This document shows positions 7,659 through 11,435 of a stretch of DNA of 11,435 bases, in pieces. The stretch is from RYN-133 sp036497285. GTDB lineage: Bacteria; Actinomycetota; Actinomycetes; Mycobacteriales; Jatrophihabitantaceae. Each line of letters opens with the position of its first letter. Positions within the stretch are counted from its first letter, which is position 1. Under the pieces are notes generated by a model. That model was not told the DNA's origin. It worked only from the letters and a program-made list of their open reading frames with translations, and did not search any database. The stretch is taken from positions 1-11,435 of the forward strand of contig DASXJR010000110.1 in NCBI GenBank assembly GCA_036497285.1, in the 5' to 3' direction. The translations under genes and the position numbers were made by a program.

Positions 7659-9122
7659 TCACGACTGCGGCTCGTGGCGACGCCTGCGGCGCCGGCCGGG
7701 TTCGATGTCGGCCGGACGGCACGCCGCCATCAGCTCGGCGAGCGCGACGGCGAGCAGGTTCCCGACCTCGTCGACGTCGGGCACCGCGTTGCGGTCGGCG
7801 TTGACGCCGAAGCACACCCGTCCGTCGTAGGACGTCAGCCCGATCGACAGGGCGTGCCCGTCGGTGAGCGGCATGATCGGGAACATCTCGGCCAGCTGCG
7901 CACCCGCCGCGTACAGCGGCAACTGCGGCCCCGGCACGTTCGTCACGGCGATGTCGTACATGCGCCGGGTCAGCCCGTGCGCCGCACGCGCACTGAGCGA
8001 ATGCAGCGTCGGCGGTGCGAATCCGCTCAGCCCGACCAGGGCGTCGGCGCCGACCGGTTCGGACGCACTGTGCGCCGCCATCGCGTACTGCACACGGGTC
8101 AGTCGGCGCACCGGGTCGGGTTCGCCCACCGGCAGGTCGATCAGCAGCGCAGCCACCCGGCTCGACCGCGTCCAGCCCGCGCGGTCGGGGCCGTGCACGC
8201 CGACCGGGACCATCGCCCGCACCGTCGTGGTCGGAGCCAGCGGCTCGCCTCGTGCAGCCAGCCACGCACGCAAGGCGCCGGCCACGACCGCCAGGATCGC
8301 GTCGTGCACGGTGCCGGAGCGCCACGCGCGGATCTGCCGGAAGTCGTCGAGACCGGCCCGTGCGATCGCGATACGCCGGTGCTGTCCGAGCTCGGCACGA
8401 AGCGGCGAACGGCGCGACGGGCGGTTCGAGCGGTTGACGGTGCCGACGAGCGCCTCGGCCAGTCCGCCCACGGACGCGGTCAGCCACCCATTGGTCGACC
8501 GGGCCTCACGCGTCGTCAACCGCACCGTGTCGGCCAGCGTGCGCGGCGACCGCAGCAGCCCGCAGCCGGCCTCGGCGACCAGCCGCACCGACGACGGCGC
8601 ACGCCGCGGACGCCACTGCGCCGCCACTGTGCGCCGCGGCTCCGGCGACTCGTCGAAAAGCACCTCGGTGATGTCGACGCCGCCGTCGGCGCCCGTCCCG
8701 TCGACCATCGACGGATGGGTCTTGGTCACGATGGCGACCCGCCCGCCGGCAAGCCCCTCGACGAGGTACATCTCCCACAACGGACGCGACCGGTCGAGCC
8801 CGCGGGACTGGATCCGTCCGCAGAACTCCAGCAGCTCGGCCTCGGTGCCCGGACGGGGCAACGCCGACCGGCGCACGTGATAGTTCAGGTCGAAGTCTGC
8901 GTCGTCGACCCACACCGGGTTGGCCAGGTTGCCCGGCACCGGGCGCAGCTTCTGCCGGTACCGGGGCGCGAGCGCGATGCGTTCGTCGATGAGCCGGACC
9001 AGTCGGTCGTAGTCGAAGCCCGCAGGCGCGGTGAACACCGCGAGACCGCCCACATGCTGGGGCGTGGTGGGGCCTTCGAGATAGAGGAACGCGACATCAG
9101 CCGCGCTGAGCCGGTCGGACAC
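7659..9122 (-). CDS. WS/DGAT family O-acyltransferase-like protein with altered active-site motif
   Basis: A 487-residue protein of the wax ester synthase/diacylglycerol acyltransferase family, which esterifies diacylglycerol or fatty alcohols from acyl-CoA for storage lipid. It shows the typical N-terminus (RLSAADVAFLYLEGPTTPQHVG), YHVRR (81-85), the PLWEMYLVEGL block (114-124), the active-site region KTHPSMVDG (134-142), VHDAILAVVAGALR (272-285), and the C-terminal domain with AVTNVPGP (392-399) and LTSYDGRVCFGVNADR (429-444). The canonical motif is HHxxxDG, in which the second His is the catalytic base. Here the DNA gives H136-P137-S-M-V-D-G, so that His is replaced by Pro. The protein may be inactive, use another base, or have a changed function. 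It starts with GTG at 9122, 3 bp after the previous stop, behind an excellent ribosome site. The Arg-rich C-terminal tail (477-483) is unusual. It sits between a CpaE-like ATPase and a DUF6912 gene. Confidence 0.9.
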   Translation of the reverse strand: MSDRLSAADVAFLYLEGPTTPQHVGGLAVFTAPAGFDYDRLVRLIDERIALAPRYRQKLRPVPGNLANPVWVDDADFDLNYHVRRSALPRPGTEAELLEFCGRIQSRGLDRSRPLWEMYLVEGLAGGRVAIVTKTHPSMVDGTGADGGVDITEVLFDESPEPRRTVAAQWRPRRAPSSVRLVAEAGCGLLRSPRTLADTVRLTTREARSTNGWLTASVGGLAEALVGTVNRSNRPSRRSPLRAELGQHRRIAIARAGLDDFRQIRAWRSGTVHDAILAVVAGALRAWLAARGEPLAPTTTVRAMVPVGVHGPDRAGWTRSSRVAALLIDLPVGEPDPVRRLTRVQYAMAAHSASEPVGADALVGLSGFAPPTLHSLSARAAHGLTRRMYDIAVTNVPGPQLPLYAAGAQLAEMFPIMPLTDGHALSIGLTSYDGRVCFGVNADRNAVPDVDEVGNLLAVALAELMAACRPADIEPGRRRRRRHEPQS

Positions 9123-9125
9123 CGG

Positions 9126-9136
9126 TCACCTCCCCT
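9126..9136 (-). promoter_or_regulatory. Ribosome binding site that fixes the GTG start of the acyltransferase-like gene
   Basis: The minus strand reads AGGGGAGGTGA. GGAGG ends 6 nt before the GTG at 9122, an ideal distance. The TGA stop of the upstream CpaE-like gene is part of the same string, so the two genes are probably coupled in translation. This supports the GTG start even though no ATG is available there. Confidence 0.7.
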
Positions 9137-10496
9137 GCGATCGACTTCCGAGTCTCCCAGACCGGCGGCGCGGCCCACGCTCGGCCGCCTGCGCGTCGGG
9201 GTGGTCGGCGCCCCCGGCGCCTGCCAGCCGGGCCGCCAGATTCCCGATCGCCTTGCGCAGCGGGCTGGACGGACGCGCCTCCCCCAGCGACCGACCGGTG
9301 GCAAGCGCCGCGTCGAGCGAGTCCCGGTCGTAGGGCAGCAAGAGCGCCGGCCTGACGCCGGAGAACAGCTCGAGCGCGGCGACCAGTTCGGACTGCGGAT
9401 CACCGGGCACCACGCCGCGGCGCACCTTGTTCAGCACCACCTGCGGCTCTGTGGTCACCTCCGCGTCGCGCAGCTCGGCCAGTCCGCGCACCAGCCGCTG
9501 CATCCCGATCGGGTCCGCGGCGCCCACCACGTACACCGCATCCGCATCGTCGAGCACGGCCAGGGTGGCGCCGTTGCGCCGCGGCGCCAACGAGTCGTAG
9601 GACAGCTCCTCGTCGGTCTCGAGGCAGAAGCCGCAGTCGACGACGGTGAAGTCGGCGAGACCGCGCGCCGCGGCGAGCACGGTGCTGAGCGCACTGGGGC
9701 GCAGCTCGGGCCATCGGGATGCGATCGGCAGGCCGGTGAGCACCCGCAGCTGCGGGCCGAGCTGCCAGCACAGCGCGGCCAGCGCGGCCGCCTCGAGCCG
9801 CTCGCCGCCGGCCTGCCGGCACGCGGCGGCGAGCCCGGGCGATTCGTCGAGCAGGCCGAGGACGGCCGCGACGGTGCCGCCGTAGACGTCGGCATCGACA
9901 AGCAGTGCGGCTGCGTCCAGCCGGGCGAGCTCGTCGGCGAGCGTGACCGCGACGGTCGTGCGTCCGGGCGCGCCGGTCGGGCCCCAGATCGCCAGGACCG
10001 ACCCGCGCCGCGCGGGCTCCTCGACGGACACCGGCGCGCCGGCGCCGGGCGGGATCGCCATCGACGTCGACGGATCGGCGAAGGACAGATCGGCGCGGCG
10101 CGACCGCACGGCTTCGGTCTCGTCCGGCTGCTCGAACGAGCGGCGCGCCTCGGTGATGACCGCGGCCGCGACAGCCGGGTCGGAGTCGTCGGGCAGCAGG
10201 TGCGTGACGCCGATCGCGCGCAACCGGTCCTCGACTTCCGGGCAACCGCGCGGCACCACCCCGACCGCCACCACCGCCGCGGCCCGCAGCCGGTCCACCG
10301 CGTCGGCGTCGAAGCGGCGCACCGATGCGGCCACCAGCGCGACCAGGCCCTGCCCGGACGCGGCCACCGCGAGCAGATCCACGACGTCGACGCAGCGCCG
10401 CACGATCGCCACCCCGTGCGTTCCGCGCTCGAACGACGAAAGGAGCCGTTCCTCCCATCGCGCACCGTCGGCGACGGAGAGGACCGGAAGTTTCAT
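9126..10496 (-). CDS. CpaE/MinD-like P-loop ATPase with degenerate Walker A
   Basis: A 456-residue protein. Residues 1-125 resemble the pseudo-receiver domain of CpaE proteins (alternating strands such as HGVAIVRR and LVALVAA). A variable linker follows, then a MinD/ParA-fold ATPase: WGPTGAPGRTT (171-181) at the P-loop, LLVDADVYGG (198-207), FTVVDCGF (283-290, Walker B) and PQVVLNKV (351-358). Compared with the deviant Walker A KGGxGKTT, the P-loop Lys is Arg and the signature Lys is missing. This form seems to recur in actinobacterial relatives, but nucleotide hydrolysis is uncertain. The ATG at 10496 is chosen because it overlaps the SAF gene's stop by 4 bp (ATGA), a standard coupling; the frame further upstream reads through the SAF gene and is not coding. 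CpaE proteins position Tad/Flp pilus machinery, but no other tad gene except the SAF protein is nearby. Automated annotation may call this Septum site-determining or chromosome-partitioning protein. Confidence 0.85.
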   Translation of the reverse strand: MKLPVLSVADGARWEERLLSSFERGTHGVAIVRRCVDVVDLLAVAASGQGLVALVAASVRRFDADAVDRLRAAAVVAVGVVPRGCPEVEDRLRAIGVTHLLPDDSDPAVAAAVITEARRSFEQPDETEAVRSRRADLSFADPSTSMAIPPGAGAPVSVEEPARRGSVLAIWGPTGAPGRTTVAVTLADELARLDAAALLVDADVYGGTVAAVLGLLDESPGLAAACRQAGGERLEAAALAALCWQLGPQLRVLTGLPIASRWPELRPSALSTVLAAARGLADFTVVDCGFCLETDEELSYDSLAPRRNGATLAVLDDADAVYVVGAADPIGMQRLVRGLAELRDAEVTTEPQVVLNKVRRGVVPGDPQSELVAALELFSGVRPALLLPYDRDSLDAALATGRSLGEARPSSPLRKAIGNLAARLAGAGGADHPDAQAAERGPRRRSGRLGSRSQGR

Positions 10497-11197
10497 CGTG
10501 CGCCGGAGGGCTGGGCACACCGGGTCAGGTCCGGCAGCGGAGCCGGCGGTTCGGATGCAGGAGCCGGGTCCGTGCCGGCCAGGATGCCGGCGCGCAGCCG
10601 CACGTCGGCGATGGCGAGCGCGGCCACAACCCGGTCGGCAAGCGCGCGATCGATGCTGATCACGACATCCTGCCCGCCGGTGCCAGTGCTGAACGCGCCA
10701 CCGCTGTCGACGTGAACCGTCTGCACAGTGACGTCGGGGAGCAGCACTGTCGACGCGCAGTTCGGGGTGGACACCCACACCTCGATCCGCTGGCCGGCGC
10801 GAAGATCGGGGGCGGCGCCCGGGTCGAGCGGCACGGTCAGCGTGGTGCCAGCGGGTGCGGCGCGGATGGCCGCGACCGGCAACAACTCACCCTGGGACAC
10901 GGCGCGGGTCAGCTCGCGGTGTACTGCGCCGCCCACCGTCGCGACGTACGCGCCACGCCCGTCGCCGGGCAGCTGCACCTGTCTGATCGCCAGGTCGTCC
11001 GCGGTGAGCACCGTGCCGGCAGCCAGGTCGCGAGTGACGATCACCGCCGAGTGCGTGTCGCGGGCGCGCGAAACCACGACAGCGCCGACCGCGATCGACG
11101 TGAGGACGAGGACCGCGCCGAGCACGAGCCGCAGGTCGAGCCAACTCGGGGTGCTGATCCGCCGCGGCTGGGGCGACGAAGCGGTCACTTTGGGCAT
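10493..11197 (-). CDS. SAF-domain membrane protein (CpaB/RcpC-like)
   Basis: A 234-residue protein with a short basic cytoplasmic N-terminus, one membrane segment (about 25-44, LVLGAVLVLTSIAVGAVVV) and an outside SAF domain (about 52-112) that starts VIVTRDLAAGTVLTADDL and ends SQGELLPVAAI. This layout is that of CpaB/RcpC proteins, periplasmic factors of Tad/Flp pilus assembly. A beta-rich middle (GTTLTVPL...GQRIEVWVST) follows, then a segment ending IDRALADRVVAALAIADVRLRAG and a Pro/Ala-rich tail. Two Cys (147 and 227) lie on the outside and could form a disulfide. The ATG at 11197 has no clear ribosome site; an in-frame GTG four codons in is an alternative. Its stop overlaps the start of the CpaE-like gene by 4 bp. 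It is probably the first gene of the five-gene operon and is divergent from a helix-turn-helix gene 88 bp away. SAF domains also occur in sugar-modifying enzymes, but the membrane topology favours CpaB. Confidence 0.85.
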   Translation of the reverse strand: MPKVTASSPQPRRISTPSWLDLRLVLGAVLVLTSIAVGAVVVSRARDTHSAVIVTRDLAAGTVLTADDLAIRQVQLPGDGRGAYVATVGGAVHRELTRAVSQGELLPVAAIRAAPAGTTLTVPLDPGAAPDLRAGQRIEVWVSTPNCASTVLLPDVTVQTVHVDSGGAFSTGTGGQDVVISIDRALADRVVAALAIADVRLRAGILAGTDPAPASEPPAPLPDLTRCAQPSGAR

Positions 11198-11285
11198 CGT
11201 GCCGGACCGTGCGCATCACGTCGGCCGATGCTGGACGGCTGTGGACAACCGACTCGCGGCGCCGGCGACCTGTCAAACTCAGCAC
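11198..11285. promoter_or_regulatory. Divergent promoter region of the SAF operon and the helix-turn-helix gene
   Basis: These 88 bp lie between two divergent starts and should hold the promoters of the five-gene operon (minus) and the helix-turn-helix gene (plus). On the plus strand CAAACT (11274-11279) is a weak -10 candidate placed so that the transcript would begin at or near the GTG at 11286, as in leaderless actinobacterial mRNAs. A DnaA-box-like site is at 11240-11248. No convincing -35 element was found for either direction. Confidence 0.4.
11240..11248 (-). promoter_or_regulatory. DnaA-box-like site TTGTCCACA
   Basis: Second perfect copy of TTGTCCACA (minus strand), inside the 12-mer GCTGTGGACAAC (11238-11249) that is identical to 1558-1569. 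It too sits in a divergent intergenic region. A role in DnaA binding, or as the operator of another factor shared by both regions, is inferred. Confidence 0.45.
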
Positions 11286-11435
11286 GTGCCACCGACCCGG
11301 ACGGAGTCCGCCGACCCGGCCGACGGCCCGCGCTTCCTCAGCATCCCGGACGTCGCGGACGTGCTGAACGTGTCGGTGTCCCAGGTCTACGCACTCGTCC
11401 GCAACAAGCAGATCAAGACGATCCGGATCGGCGGC
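11286..11435 (+). CDS. Excisionase/BldC-type helix-turn-helix DNA-binding protein, N-terminal fragment
   Basis: The first 50 codons of a gene that runs off the right edge. After a short variable, Pro-rich start (VPPTRTESADPADGP) comes FLSIPDVADVLNVSVSQVYALV and NKQIKTIRIGG, the pattern of the MerR-like/excisionase HTH_17 fold: helix 1 IPDVADVLN, recognition helix SVSQVYALVRN, and the wing IKTIRIGG. Such proteins bind DNA as small regulators or excisionases; in actinobacteria BldC is a developmental regulator of this class. The GTG at 11286 is chosen because it gives a short leader before the domain. No ribosome site is visible, which would fit a leaderless transcript. It is divergent from the SAF operon and could regulate it. 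The C-terminus, and so its exact subfamily, cannot be seen. Confidence 0.8.
   Translation, partial: MPPTRTESADPADGPRFLSIPDVADVLNVSVSQVYALVRNKQIKTIRIGG

Noticed and set aside
7674..10715. A 1013-codon open frame on the plus strand
   Set aside because: It lies antisense to the acyltransferase-like, CpaE-like and SAF genes, has Arg/Gly/His-rich low-complexity translation with no recognisable domain, and follows from high GC at codon third positions.
10497..10778. Upstream extension of the CpaE-like frame to 10778
   Set aside because: The extra 94 residues are read out of frame through the SAF gene and are Arg/His-rich; the ATGA overlap at 10493-10496 marks the real start.

Overview
The window is high-GC, densely coded actinobacterial DNA. 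Several features point to a mycolic-acid-type order (Mycobacteriales: Gordonia, Williamsia, Tsukamurella, Rhodococcus or similar): a WS/DGAT-family acyltransferase, a mycobacterial-type PruA, a WXG100 protein with a type VII-like ATPase, and a partial DUF222/13E12-type HNH protein. No rRNA, tRNA, CRISPR array or insertion sequence was seen. The genus is inferred, not proven.

Left block (1-5456). The 3' end of a plus-strand HNH endonuclease gene (1-409) converges on a two-gene minus-strand unit: a WXG100 protein (1189-1479) followed by a Suppressor-of-fused (SUFU) domain protein (580-1158). About 170 bp upstream of the WXG100 gene, and divergent from it, lies a 1268-codon gene for a membrane-anchored FtsK/SpoIIIE ATPase (1650-5456). 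Its layout is ubiquitin-like N-terminus, FHA domain, two membrane segments and three ATPase modules, which resembles EssC/EccC, the motor of type VII secretion. Only the first module has an intact P-loop. None of EccB, EccD, EccE, MycP, EssA or EssB is in the window, so ATPase + WXG100 + SUFU looks like a compact type VII-like module. This is the most interesting part of the window.

Right block (5465-11197, all minus strand). Five genes are packed with a 4-bp overlap or gaps of 3 to 33 bp, so they are probably one operon: a SAF-domain membrane protein (CpaB/RcpC-like), a CpaE/MinD-like ATPase, a WS/DGAT acyltransferase-like protein whose active-site motif is HPxxxDG instead of HHxxxDG, a DUF6912 protein, and pruA (delta-1-pyrroline-5-carboxylate dehydrogenase, proline catabolism). 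The SAF/CpaE pair recalls Tad/Flp pilus assembly, but no CpaF/TadA, TadB, TadC or pilin is present. pruA ends 8 bp from the end of the convergent type VII-like ATPase gene, and a short inverted repeat spans both stop codons.

Right edge. A divergent plus-strand gene (11286 to beyond the window) begins an excisionase/BldC-type helix-turn-helix protein.

The two divergent intergenic regions (1480-1649 and 11198-11285) share an identical 12-mer containing TTGTCCACA on the minus strand. That is the actinobacterial DnaA-box consensus, and no other perfect copy was found in the window by eye. Outside the HNH fragment, the encoded proteins are strikingly lysine-poor.
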